From Glandiceps talaboti (taxonomy: Eukaryota > Hemichordata > Enteropneusta > Spengelidae), in assembly GCF_964340395.1 (NCBI RefSeq), contig NC_135566.1, forward strand, positions 1,002,501-1,066,500: a DNA stretch of 64,000 nt, written 5' to 3'. The notes beneath the pieces are model-generated. The model was not told where the DNA came from, did no database searches, and saw only the letters and a program-made list of their open reading frames with translations. The first letter of the stretch is position 1, and every line of letters starts with the position of its first letter. The position numbers and the translations under genes were made by a program. Shown piece after piece: positions 1-18,498 of this stretch.

Positions 1-95
1 TCCAGGCTATCACGTGACAATTTCGTGACCGCTGCTTATAAACAAGTTGTTTTGTCAATAATAAATGATGATAATGTACATTTCACTTTTAACAG

Positions 96-7394
<7,299 letters not shown>

Positions 7395-7537
7395 AACAAT
7401 ATTGTCTGATGACAATCTTCATTGAAGGCAGACATTTACATATTTTCATTCCCTAATCTGCCATTTTTTGTTGTTGTTTTAAAGTTTCATTTCTAGAACT
7501 GATTGTTTTGAGATTATTTGGCTGTAAACTTTGTTGT

Positions 7538-7543
7538 AATAAA
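7538..7543 (+). terminator. Polyadenylation signal of the PCSK9-like gene
   Basis: Canonical AATAAA 144 bases after the stop codon, followed by a T/G-rich stretch. It is the first such hexamer downstream. Confidence 0.6.
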
Positions 7544-7690
7544 AGCTCTGTTGTAATAATACTCATGTAACTGGTAATTAATGGGAGTGTCTGAACTTTG
7601 TCACGTGATTACAGTGATCATAATACAATGTACACTTTTAAAGAAATGACATTTATGCCATGCTATCAGCCAGCACTCACATGGTTTACT

Positions 7691-8203
7691 TGACAGGGCT
7701 GAACAGCACGACATATCTTACAGTGGTTTAGAAGTCTGATAGGGCTGAACAACACAACATATCTTACAGTGGTTTAGAAGTCTGACAGGGCTGAACAACA
7801 TGACATATCTTACAGTGGTTTAGAAGTCTGATAGGGCTTAACAACACAACATATCTTACAGTGGTTTAGAAGTCTGACAGGGCTGAACAACATGACGTAT
7901 CTTACAGTGGTTTAGAAGTCTGACAGGGCTGAACAACACAACATATCTTACAGTGGTTTATAAGTTTGACAGGGCTGAACAACACGACGTATCTTACAGT
8001 GGTTTAGAAGTCTGATAGGGCTGAATAACACAACATATCTTACAGTGGTTTAGAAGTCTGATAGGGCTGAATAACACAACATATCTTACAGTGGTTTAGA
8101 AGTCTGATAGGGCTGAACAACACAACATATCTTACGGTGGTTTAGAAGTCTGATAGAGCTGAACAACACGACGTATTTCACAGTGGTTTAGAAGTCTGAT
8201 GAA
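7691..8203. repeat. 46-bp minisatellite, about 11 copies
   Basis: Unit of the type TGATAGGGCTGAACAACACA, then ACATATCTTACAGTGGTTTA and GAAGTC. Copies differ at a few sites. It starts just past the 3' end of the PCSK9-like gene. Confidence 0.92.
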
Positions 8204-8234
8204 GCTGAACAACACATCAGTTATCCATCTAACC

Positions 8235-8411
8235 AATTAGACAATCAATCAATCAATCAATCACTTCTGAAGTCAGTCATCCATCTAACCAGTCAAATCA
8301 ATCAATCAATCAATCCATGGTTTACTATTAGACAATCAATCAACCGATCAATCAATAATCAATCAGCTAATTCACCAACCAACCAGTCAATCAATAAAAT
8401 AGTCAGTTGAG

Positions 8412-8442
<31 letters not shown>

Positions 8443-8640
8443 CAAACAAGCAAACAAACAAACAAACAAACCAGTCAGTCAGTCAGTCAGCCAACCCACC
8501 ATCCATCCAAACAATCAGTTAGACAGCAGATCTGTCAATCAACTAATCACACAATCAATCAGTCAATCAACCAATCACACAATCAATCAGTCAATCAACC
8601 AATCACACAATCAATCACTCAATCAACAAATAATTTACTT
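8235..8640. repeat. (CAAT)n-type degenerate repeats
   Basis: CAATCAAT, CAAACAAA and CAGTCAGT blocks over 400 bp. The 83-codon open frame at 8407-8658 lies in it and is not a gene. Confidence 0.85.
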
Positions 8641-8945
8641 TCAGAAACAGTTACTTGATAACTCAATGACATTTATATAGAACTGTTACCAGAACACAAT
8701 TGATTGCTCTTCTAAAAGACATCAAAAATACAAAAATACTCAAATGTTTTTGCATCTGAATGCTTTTCTTGGCAAAAAATCTTTACAACACAAATCACAG
8801 TCCTATATACTGGGTGACAAGAATCATCAAAATAGACTAAGATTGAAATGACAAGGTGTCAACTATTCCATCACCAGTGTTCTATTCAATTACAATACAT
8901 AATTTGTTATCAATATTTCACTTATACTAAGTTTACTTTTATTAA

Positions 8946-9324
8946 AGAGACATGGGGAAAGATCTCAACATTTTCCTGCAATATCTTTGTTTCATATGAA
9001 AATTAGACTTTATTGTTTTACATACTAAAACATCAGTAATAGTGTGGTCTGTGGCTTAGTAGTTAGGCAAACCAAATAAATTGAATCAATAACATACTTT
9101 TTGGGTTTACCAAAAACTGCCACTCACATTGAGATCACAAAAATCCACATACATAACATGTCAATGCTATGTAGATATTCTCTTTCCTGGGCAAAAATCA
9201 ACAAAGCCTGATAATGTATGATGAGATGCAAATATGGTACTTAAAAAAAATTTCAATTTTTTTTTCATTTTCCCCCCAATTTTTTATTGGGGCAAAAAAG
9301 TGTTTTAAGTTAACCCATGTCACT
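8946..9324. mobile_element. Candidate TTAA-flanked MITE
   Basis: TTAA at 8942-8945 and 9325-9328 bound a 379-bp segment with short terminal inverted repeats (AGAGACATGGG on the left, complement of CCCATGTCACT on the right). AT-rich interior with no coding capacity. The inverted repeats are only about 11 nt, so the call is weaker than for 3680-4146. Confidence 0.5.
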
Positions 9325-9328
9325 TTAA

Positions 9329-11440
9329 TATGAATAATTTTGAAGGTTTCTAAAAGTATGTTAATTTTGATTTAATTATATAATGGATAAAAAAGAATCT
9401 GTATAATCATAAAATAGTTTTACATTTCTGTTAATACAATATGCTGCAATTGGAAACAAGACTATGTTTGTTATGATTGTTCTACTGGAAGTCCAAATAT
9501 TTGTACCCCTACTTTATAATTTTATACATCCATCTCTGTTTATTATTTTGTGATTTTATTCTCAATGTAACATTCTCTGTTAGGAAACAGTCACTGTAGA
9601 AAGGACAGTGTGCAAGTAAACTTTTACGAAATTCATGACGTTTCTCTGTTCCCCACCAAAGCCGCCATATGATGTACATGAAATATGCAAATATAATGCA
9701 GATTACTGCCTCTCTGTTATTGGTGATTTCAAATTTTTGAAAGTATCTGGGTAATTTGTCACAGGATGCCTGGCGACATCATTGGTTCTGTGTTCTAAAT
9801 GATTAAAAAAATGTCCAAATTGCTATGATCACTTTCTCTTCTTACTTACAGTAAACCTGAACAGGTATAATTAAATTCATTATTTTTCTTCTTTCAGCAC
9901 AATAATATATTCATAACATATGACTTGTAGTGACAAGGCCCCCTATGTCATTGATAATTAGAAATATCGGGGATAATACCCCATAGTATGTTATTCAACA
10001 TACATTGTATTAGGAATACTACCAGTATGGAAAAACTGATACAGTAGCAACTCTTACTTTATAATCTCAAGGCATAGATTTGGGTAAAACCACATGATCT
10101 GTGATAAATTTATTAGTACCGGGGTAGTAACTTTTAGGTAATAAAAGGTTTTGATGAAGGTTTCATATTAGAAATGAATTTCTTGAACATCGACATCAAC
10201 ATGTCCTTCCCAAGTCTACTACAAGGATTTTAATAAACAAGTTGATATCCGTAAAATCTAGAACTGTATATGGATTATCAGACACATAAAACACATGGTA
10301 GAATTGTTTGTGGTAAAATACATGATTGGAATTGCCCTTCAGTTCACTCATATTCCTACTCACCAAGTAGTAACCATTTTTGACATCATTATATTTTGTG
10401 ATTGTGGTGCAGTAAAAGAATAGAAGCCTGAATGACAAGTGTGATTGGCAATTCCTAGGGATGGCACCAAGGTGGGGGTTATGGGTGTGGCTCAGTAAGG
10501 GGACTGGATTGCAGTGCCACCCCCACCCCCACCCCATCACATAATACCACCCCTCTATCTATCAGTACTACAGATACAGTAGATCAGGTATGCAATTAAT
10601 ATGTGAGGTGATAAGTACTTATGGCAGGAAGACTATTGAAATGCCGGTGGTTGGTGAACAAGTTTTAAATCTGAATAGAATTACTGTGATGACATGTGTG
10701 TAGTGTAAGAGTTATCTTGCTGTATCAAGTGTCTAAACTCTATCTTATCTACGTGCAAGACCTGTTATACAGGAGTCAATGACTTGTTACAAATTAGCAA
10801 ACTAGGCAATATTTATTGCAGCAAATGAAGTAGTTAGAATTCTAAACAATACATACTTGTAGGACTACATTGTATCACAAAATGAAAATGAAGTTTTGTA
10901 TAATTTTTTAATTTACACTTCTGTATATGAAGTCACTTCTGATTGTACTGAGTTACTATTATAGCATTGATGCACTTGTTACTTGGTTACTGACTGGTAA
11001 TGTTGGCTATGTGTACTTATAACAAACATAGACCCTACACAATACAACCATACACCCTTCATGCAACAACTGACCTTGGTGTCAATAAGACTTTCACAAT
11101 GACAAACTTACTTCTGCATGTCATTTGATAGATTAACCCTTTCATGACTAGAGACGAGTTTTAAATAATATGGGGACCCAATTTATATGAATATTTTCAT
11201 AATTACAATAATATTACTTTATTAGGAAGTAACATTTCTTTAATTCCGGTCTAAAATGAAGTTGATATATGCCAAAAACGTACATAAAACAAGAATTTTG
11301 TCCAAACAATTTTGGGGGGGAATGTTTTCAGTATTGAAGGGGTTAATGTTAACTGAATGTTTAATTTTCATCAAACCCATCAGTTCATTAATGTCATCTT
11401 TACATTTATATGTGTTAAGAGTCATAAACTTTCATGTAGG
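9329..11440. other. Intergenic, no gene seen
   Basis: AT-rich sequence between the 3' ends of the convergent PCSK9-like and NUDT9 genes. The longest open frame (10196-10540, minus) has no recognisable motif and crosses a C-rich run. Part may be NUDT9 3' UTR. Confidence 0.6.
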
Positions 11441-11449
11441 GGCCATGCT

Positions 11450-12000
11450 TGCATGTGCATATGATATTAGAAAGTGCACATGCATGACATTGCTTTGCAT
11501 ATGTGACAAGAGACGTGTTAGGATATGCTGGGATTATTTGCATTTGCATAACATGGTCATTTGCAGGTATACCTATTTCAATATGAACGACATTCATCTG
11601 CATGTGTACATGATATTAGAAAGTGCACATGCATGACATTGCTTTGCATATGTGACAAGAGATGTGTTAGGATAAGCTGGGATTATTTGCATTTGCATAA
11701 CATGGTCATTTGTATGATGTACCTATTTCAATATGAACGACATTCATCTGCATGTGTACATGATATTAGAAAGTGTACATGCACAATATGGATTTGCATA
11801 TGGGACAAGTTTGTGTTAGGATATGCTGGGATTATATTCGCATATGCATAACATGGTGTACCTATTTCAATATGCATGATAATAATTTGCATGTATGTGA
11901 CATGTCCATATATGACATGCTCATTTGCATAATGTTATTTACATATGCAAGACATGCTTATATGCATTTGCTTGTTTATTTGCATATGTATGATATCATT
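11450..12000. repeat. About 149-bp tandem repeat rich in octamer motifs
   Basis: GATATTAGAAAGTG recurs at 11463, 11612 and 11762 (periods 149 and 150), with decay toward 12000. Units contain CATGCATGACATTGC and ATTTGCATTTGCATAACATGG. At least seven ATTTGCAT octamers lie within 550 bp. Confidence 0.85.
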
Positions 12001-12462
12001 ATCCAATCAATGCTATTTCTGTGCATACTAACACCTGTCACTGACACAGCTTAGTAACTGTACAACCAATCATATTTGAACCCTTCACATTATTTACATA
12101 CAAATAATTATATCTTCTGGGTACAACAAAATATAAGACGACAAGAAACGATACATTTGGTGATGTTTCTAAACTGTCTGTTTCATGGTAAAACAAAGAG
12201 TCAAGAGAGACCACTGGAAAGGTATATCTGACAGTTTATATACTGTACTTGTTATATAGAACTAATAAAAAGTCAATCAACATAGATTGATGAATTTCAG
12301 TTTTATGAGATTTTAACAACACTTCTTTTAGTAAGTATAAGTTGCTCTCGTACCCCAAACATATCAAAATACCCATTTTTTAAAATGTCTTTCTGCCTAT
12401 ATTGCTACCTAGCTTATGCTTGTAGGGTAAACATGGCACAATGGGAAGGGAAATATATATAT

Positions 12463-12693
12463 TTACCAATGAGCATTTTGCATTTTAGCTGTCTGCTGTA
12501 TAAATTTTTCATGACTTGCAAAAAGTTTTAATTTGCTACTTATATCAGTCCATTGGACATCACCAGCATCATCACCAGCATGGAGTTTGAATTTGCCAAC
12601 ACTGTTACCAGTCATGTCATGAAAATTAACGGCTACTGTCTCCATCCAGGCATTGTCAGTGTTGCGAGGGTCATCTACATAACCCCTGTACAC
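12463..12693 (-). CDS. NUDT9: NUDT9 terminal exon
   Basis: ATTACAG acceptor, ends at TAA. It encodes [34 protein letters not shown] and [16 protein letters not shown], matching the conserved C-terminal half of NUDT9, ending AHW as in human before its variable tail. Confidence 0.95.
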   Translation of the reverse strand: MYRGYVDDPRNTDNAWMETVAVNFHDMTGNSVGKFKLHAGDDAGDVQWTDISSKLKLFASHEKFIQQTAKMQNAHW

Positions 12694-15600
12694 CTGTAAT
12701 AAAACCAGACATATATAGTTATGTAGATTGGAAAGGTCTTTACAGGAACCAAATTTTGCAGGTGAACTACAGTACATAGACAAAACTCACTTAGTTCTGT
12801 TGGAGTTAAAACTAGTTCACAACCCAAGGTAGAAACCAGAATACATAGACAAAACTCACTTAAATCAGTTGGAGTTAAAACTGGCGCACAACCCAAGGTA
12901 GAAACCTGGATTTAAAACTAGCTCACAACACAAGATAGAATCTAGCGTTCATGAACACTGATTTAACCTTACCTCTCTTCCACATTTAAATAACTCACTA
13001 ACAGCCTTCTCAATAACTTTCTTTTCAGAGTCTGGAGCCTCCATAGAATTCATGGCTTCTTCACCAAATTCTCTCTTCAATGTAGCTGATACTGTATCAC
13101 CAGAGTCTACCATACCCTATATAGTAAATTAAAACACCAGTGTTCAATATTATCAAAGAAACGTGGTACATATAAACAAGTTCAATTTCATTCCTATAAA
13201 AATTTAATCAAACAATGATGACTGTTAGATATTATTTCCCAATATTTCTTTGTTCAGCCAAGGAAAATATGAGTGACCTAAGGGGTCTTTGTCACAATGA
13301 GTCGCTAGGCAAGTAGTGACAACCCTTAGAGTATTATCCAGCTGAATAAAGAAAAATATTGTAGAATAAAATAATTATTATATACCACCGTCAGAAATAT
13401 AAAAACATATTAGGGAAAGTAAGGTCAATTTTGAACAACAATTTGTTATCTTGCAACAAAAGTTGACAAAAATATCTGATGCTGTTATCAGAGGCACAAA
13501 GACAGAAATTGGGGATAAGATTATGGTGACAAATGTTTGTCTGTTGCAACATGCCACTGGTATAAGTATGTCACTAGCCTACCCAGGAGAAAATGTACTG
13601 AAGTTGTCTATCCATCTGATCATGTCAGTCTGTCCATCTGTCTGTCTGCACGTCTGTTTGTCTGCCTACCTGATAATATGTCTGTTTGTCACAACATACT
13701 ACTGGTAGGAATATGTTACTCTCTTAACTAGGAGATAATGTACTAGAATTGTTTGTTTGTTTGTTTGTCTGCCTGTCTGTCTGTCCATCTGTCTGTCTGT
13801 TGCAACATACACCACTAGCCAAACCAGGTGATCATGCATTGGAGGTGTCTGTCAGTCTACCTACCTGCATGATCACATGTCTGTCTATCAATCTGTGTTA
13901 CAACATACCTAACATTACAAAGAGCCTGTAATTGTAGTTCTGTCTGTCTGTCTGTCTGTCTGTATGTCTATTATTATGACTTACCCCTGGTATGGCCCAT
14001 TCCCCTGTGTCTGTCTGTCTATTATGACTTACCCCTGGTATGGCCCATTCCCCTGTGTCTATCTGTCTATTATGACTTACCCCTGGTATGGCCCATTCCC
14101 CTGTGTCTATCTGTCTATTATGACTTACCCCTGGTATGGCCCATTCCCCTGTGTGTGTCTGTCTATCTATTATGACTTACCCCTGGTATGGCCCATTCCC
14201 CTGTGTCTATCTGTCTATTATGACTTACCCCTGGTATGGCCCATTCCCCTGTGTCTATCTGTCTATTATGACTTACCCCTGGTATGGCCCATTCCCCTGT
14301 GTCTGTCTGTCTGTCTGTCTATTATGACTTACCCCTGGTATGGCCCATTCCCCTGTGTCTGTCTCTCTATTATGACTTACCCCTGGTATGGCCCATTCCT
14401 GGTATGGCCCATTCCCCTGTGTTTGTCTGTATGTCTATTATGACTTACCCCTGGTATAACCCATTCCCCTGTGTGTGTCTGTCTATTATTATGACTTACC
14501 CCTGGTATGGCCCATTCCCCTGTGTGTGTCTGTCTGTCTATTATGACTTACCCCTGGTATGGCCCATTCCCTGTATCTGTCTGTCTATTATGACTTACCC
14601 CTGCTATGGCCCATTCCCCTGTGTCTGTATATCTATTATGACTTACCCCTGGTATGGCCCATTCCCCTGTGTCTGTCTCTCTATTATGACTTACCCCTGG
14701 TATGGCCCATTCCTTGTATCTGTCTGTCTATTATGACTTACCCCTGCTATGGCCCATTCCCCTGTATCTGTATATCTATTATGACTTACCCCTGGTATGG
14801 CCCATTCCCCTGTGTCTGTCTCTCTATTATGACTTACCCCTGCTATGGCCCATTCCCCTGTATCTGTATATCTATTATGACTTACCCCTGGTATGGCCCA
14901 TTCCCCTGTGTCTTTTCTTTTAATAGATACAAATTGAAGGATACCATTTTGAGTTTCAGAGTCTTTTACGATATTGTCATGGGGGTCTCTTTTCCACCTA
15001 CAACAAGGAATAAACATACTTTGTTCAAAAAAGATACTTTCAATACATAGCATTCTAACTTGTCACCTGATGTTGATTTCTAAACTACACATTCTACAAT
15101 AAATTATTATTATTATTATTATTATTATCAATAAATAATATATCAACAAATTGCCACTTAGAAATGATCACAAAAGATAAGAATAAGTTAAAGGAGTAAT
15201 AAACACACACACACACACATATGCACACATACATACACACATACATACATACACACACACACACATACATACACAGACACACACACACACACATACACAT
15301 ACACACATACACACACACATACACACACACATACACACACATACACACATATACATACACACACACACATACACACACACACATACACACATACACACAT
15401 ACACACATACACACACACATACACACACACACACATACACACACATACACACATATACATACACACACACACACATATACATACACACACACATACACAC
15501 ACACACACACATACATACACACACATACACACATACACACATACACACACACACACATACACACACATACACACATATACATACACACACACACACATAT

Positions 15601-17917
15601 ACATACACACACACACATACACACACACACACATATACATACACAGACACACACACACACATACATACATACACACACATACACACACACACATATACAT
15701 ACACACACACATACACACACACATATACATATGCACACACACATACATACATACACACACACACATACACACACACACACGCACACACACACACACATAC
15801 ACACATGCACGCACACACACATGCACTCACATACATACATGCATATATACATACATACATACATACATACATACATACATACATACATACATACAAAGAT
15901 ACACACACACATACAGACACTCACAAAGACATACACTAAGACACAGTCACACACATACACAAACACGTGCGCACGTGTGCGCACATACACAATCATTACC
16001 ATGTTGTTACAACAAACATCCTTTCAGTTTTGTGTCCATCAAACTTGTATTTCCAATAGAGTACACTACTACATGCTTCAGTTTTACGAAATATTCATGA
16101 AAAACTTTTCTTTCCATGTCTCCTAATGAGTTGCTTTAATAATAATGGGGCTACATATTACAATGAACAACCAATTGATATGACTTACCTTGTAACAATA
16201 GGGTCTGCAGCATGGTTAGGTCCCCACTTACCAAGTAAACCTCTGCCTATCATACCTGTTCTACCAACTGGATTTCTAACAGAGACAAAAAAAAATAATT
16301 CTTTTATTTCTTTGATCAAGTTCCTACCATGACATTCACAGTGACTGACAATTTTAAAACTGTCATTCATTTACTCTTGCAACATTGTTCCGCTGCAAAA
16401 AAATAACTGAAATGATTTCTTGTATATATCTCTTGTATTAGTCTAGCTTTGAAGAGACTCAAACTGAATTTATAAACTGTTTACTTAAAGTGAAAATACT
16501 TACATAATAGCCCTGATTAAACTATATTTCAATGCGATGCAATGGTCAGGGAAACTATGAATTGATTATTTGTGGTTGCAAACAATGTAACAGTATTGCT
16601 TACAATACCAAATCATTAGTATATATTATCACATTTCCCATGATGCAACATTCAACATGGCGAGTTTTGGTTTTTTTGCCTAATACTAAGCAATAAACCT
16701 TGTCAATTTCACAGTGTAATTTCATTATAGTACATGTATGTCTCCCTGCCACTTTAGTGGATTTAACAGTCAGGACAATAGGCCTTTCCAAAATTTGCCA
16801 TGGTGGCGCTCTACTTCCTGTCTCTGTGTACCTTGGGGGTATACATGCTATAGGTTACTCAGCTAATCATACCATCTTACCTTGGAACACCATTTAGTAC
16901 ATCATATTTTCCAATATGACTTTTTCTGTTGATTTTCCCATCTCTTTGGTTAAACTTTAAATGTTCACCTGTATTATTTCTGCAATGAAAGAAAGGCATA
17001 GATTATAAAATACAAAATAACAATAATCTGATACAGCACACTATATGACTCTAAGATATGTCATGTTGCTACACGCTTACTGGCCTCCGAGAGGAGTTGA
17101 CCAATGTGTTAGCCCCCCCCCCCCCCCCCCCCCCCCCCCATATGTGATCTGATACTGCACACTATATGACTGTAAGATATGCTCCACCCTCACTGGAGTT
17201 GACCAATGTGTGAGTCCCCCCTCGCTCCCCCGGAGCCTGGTACCTTACAGACTACACACTATACCATATTACCATTCAAGATAATGTAGTTTTATAGAAC
17301 TTTTTCTTTGCCCTGATCAGTTCTATACTTTCAGAATGTACAACTCTGGGTCCATCTAAAAGTGATACTTTTTTGTTACAGGTGGTAGGTATGTTAAGTT
17401 AACTTGAGTTCCACAGGTGTTTTACAAGGGTTTCCCCATCCCTAATTAATGTACAAAGTATGGAAATCTATGCATTTTACTGGATTCCCAAGCCCTAGAA
17501 AAAACACACTGTACAACTGAAAAATTATATTACTCAGTTGTTGTTGTAATGGGTGACCTGTTGAAATGTTACCATGGCAACAACACATGTCCAATTCCCA
17601 TCTGAGTACTAGTTACCCCACTTTGCTTCCCATGGCAGACTATTGGATAATGTTCATTTCCTAACCTGACTTCTGGATCAGCCCAGACTGGGTGACTGGC
17701 TACAATTTCATGAGTATAGTCTGTTGGATTGTACTCTGGAAATGATTCACTCCATGAAACTTTTTCATCTGGGACTGGGAACCTCTCCATTCCGTTAGAT
17801 CCTGGATAAACTTTCTGTCTTGCTTTGGTATGCAAGATGACTGCAGCAATTGGTGCAACCGACATTTTGTTTATTCTGATTACCTGGCCTAGGAAAGTAA
17901 GGCCCCAAAACAGTGTT
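12463..17917 (-). CDS. NUDT9: ADP-ribose pyrophosphatase, NUDT9 family (six coding exons)
   Basis: Transcript-order exons 17666-17865, 16881-16979, 16189-16275, 14886-14997, 12973-13116 and 12463-12693 total 873 nt, 290 residues plus stop, with consistent phases and GT-AG borders. Diagnostic stretches are [76 protein letters not shown] and [18 protein letters not shown]. In mammals this enzyme hydrolyses ADP-ribose to AMP and ribose 5-phosphate. The Nudix box keeps REFGEE, unlike the degenerate NUDT9-H domain of TRPM2, so activity is expected; the Glu seven residues before it in human is Asp. Human NUDT9 is 350 aa with a mitochondrial leader. Here the first coding exon is open upstream of the ATG to an acceptor at 17918, so a leader exon may exist. 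Confidence 0.93.
12774..12945. repeat. 68-bp tandem duplication in NUDT9 intron 5
   Basis: ACATAGACAAAACTCACTTA, GTTGGAGTTAAAACT and CACAACCCAAGGTAGAAACC recur about two and a half times, starting 80 bases past the terminal exon's acceptor. Confidence 0.85.
12973..13116 (-). CDS. NUDT9: NUDT9 exon 5, Nudix box
   Basis: ATATAG acceptor, GTAAGG donor, 48 codons. It encodes [20 protein letters not shown], the Nudix box in NUDT9 form, then a helical segment [13 protein letters not shown]. Confidence 0.93.
13540..13960. repeat. Degenerate repeat with CTGT microsatellite, NUDT9 intron 4
   Basis: Three diverged copies of about 140 bp, each with a TGCAACATACCACTGG-like segment, a short unique part and a GTCTGTCTGTCTGTCC microsatellite. 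Adjacent to the exon-boundary minisatellite and probably sharing its CTGT component. Confidence 0.7.
13972..14936 (-). repeat. 48-bp minisatellite built from the NUDT9 exon 4 / donor junction
   Basis: Nineteen copies (including the true junction) of ACTTACCCCTGGTATGGCCC, then ATTCCCCTGTGTCT, with CTGT/CTAT spacers. Starts of ACTTACC are 13979, 14027, 14075, 14123, 14175, 14223, 14271, 14327, 14375, 14443, 14494, 14546, 14593, 14641, 14689, 14736, 14784, 14832 and 14880. On the minus strand each copy reads ACA GGG GAA TGG GCC ATA (CCA or GCA) GGG followed by GTAAGTCATAATAGA. Eleven of 18 spacings are exactly 48; the others are 47, 51, 52, 56 and 68. Confidence 0.95.
14886..14997 (-). CDS. NUDT9: NUDT9 exon 4, ending at the minisatellite
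   Basis: TTGTAG acceptor. It encodes [14 protein letters not shown] and [18 protein letters not shown], with donor GTAAGT at 14885. Its last 27 bases or so and the donor are the template of the tandem repeat that follows in the intron (13972-14885). Phase 0 at the end, joining GG-M-V-D of the Nudix box in exon 5. Confidence 0.92.
15104..15129. repeat. (TTA)n microsatellite
   Basis: About eight TTA units in NUDT9 intron 3, upstream of the exon 4 acceptor. Confidence 0.85.
15202..15990. repeat. (CA)n/(TACA)n microsatellite, 790 bp
   Basis: CACACACA and CATACATA repeats with local variants and an uninterrupted CATA run near 15848-15893. The 200-300 codon open frames on both strands here are products of the repeat. 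Confidence 0.95.
16189..16275 (-). CDS. NUDT9: NUDT9 exon 3
   Basis: TGTTAG acceptor, GTAAGT donor, 87 nt. It encodes [20 protein letters not shown] and HAADPIVTR, nearly identical to the human segment. Confidence 0.95.
16881..16979 (-). CDS. NUDT9: NUDT9 exon 2
   Basis: TTGCAG acceptor, GTAAG donor, 99 nt. It encodes [20 protein letters not shown] and [13 protein letters not shown], aligned with human [20 protein letters not shown] and YEIENGRPR. Confidence 0.88.
17026..17240. repeat. 121-bp duplication with a C27 run
   Basis: CTGATACAGCACACTATATG at 17028 recurs as CTGATACTGCACACTATATG at 17149. Each copy ends GAGTTGACCAATGTGTTAG or GTGAG followed by C runs; the first run has 27 consecutive C (17113-17139). 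Confidence 0.85.
17666..17917 (-). CDS. NUDT9: NUDT9 first recognised coding exon
   Basis: ATG at 17863-17865 gives [17 protein letters not shown], then VPDEKVSW and [10 protein letters not shown], ending in phase 2 at GTTAGG. A polypyrimidine tract and TTTTGCAG acceptor end at 17918, and the frame is open from there ([17 protein letters not shown] before the Met). This exon may therefore be internal, with the annotated Met used in a shorter isoform, or the upstream part may be 5' UTR. Confidence 0.85.
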
Positions 17918-18498
17918 CTGCAAAATAAAGAAGAAAGTGATATTATTGTGTAAGTATAAAAATCAACCTAAAAAATCTGATAGACTATAAGTAATCAGTA
18001 CTCTGTTTACACCAAATAAACTTTGGTTTTGTTTACCAACCTCTACCAAGATTTCACCTACACATCTTACCAAGTACAACAACATAAAGGAACTGAAAAT
18101 GAGATCAAAAGTATGCAAAATAATTGTACAAGTAATAATTACTAGAACTTAATCATTATCAAATATATCAAGTTTGTGTACTTATATTAAGGAGTATAAC
18201 ATATACATGTATCTAGTACACAGGGCAGGACTTGGAATTATTTGGTAGTTAATTAAATTGCTAGAATGAACAATTCTGTTCATGGGCTCTGGGTTCATAT
18301 TACCAAATGAACATTTCTATACAAGGTAAAAAAAGTTTGTTCTACATTATGTTAACTCTGAACAGTTTCATGGCATATAAATGGTGGTATGTGGCAGGAA
18401 AGGTAAGGGATGCAGGGAGCTTTGAATTAGGCTATTGTACTCATGAACTTCACAACGCAGTGCTTGTATATATTCTATACTTTACTTCTGAGACTTCA

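Noticed and set aside
13972-14936. CRISPR-like array
   Set aside because: Units are contiguous 48-bp minisatellite copies without unique spacers, in an animal gene.
13964-15050. Plus-strand open frames with [10 protein letters not shown] repeats
   Set aside because: Antisense of the NUDT9 exon-donor minisatellite; the sense reading explains the repeat.
15094-16126. Open frames of 200-300 codons on both strands
   Set aside because: They are produced by the (CA)n/(TACA)n microsatellite: all frames lack stops and give Cys-Val or His-Thr repeats.
12463-17917. TRPM2-type channel with a NUDT9-H domain
   Set aside because: No channel exons upstream, the Nudix box is the active REFGEE form, and the sequence starts as NUDT9 does.
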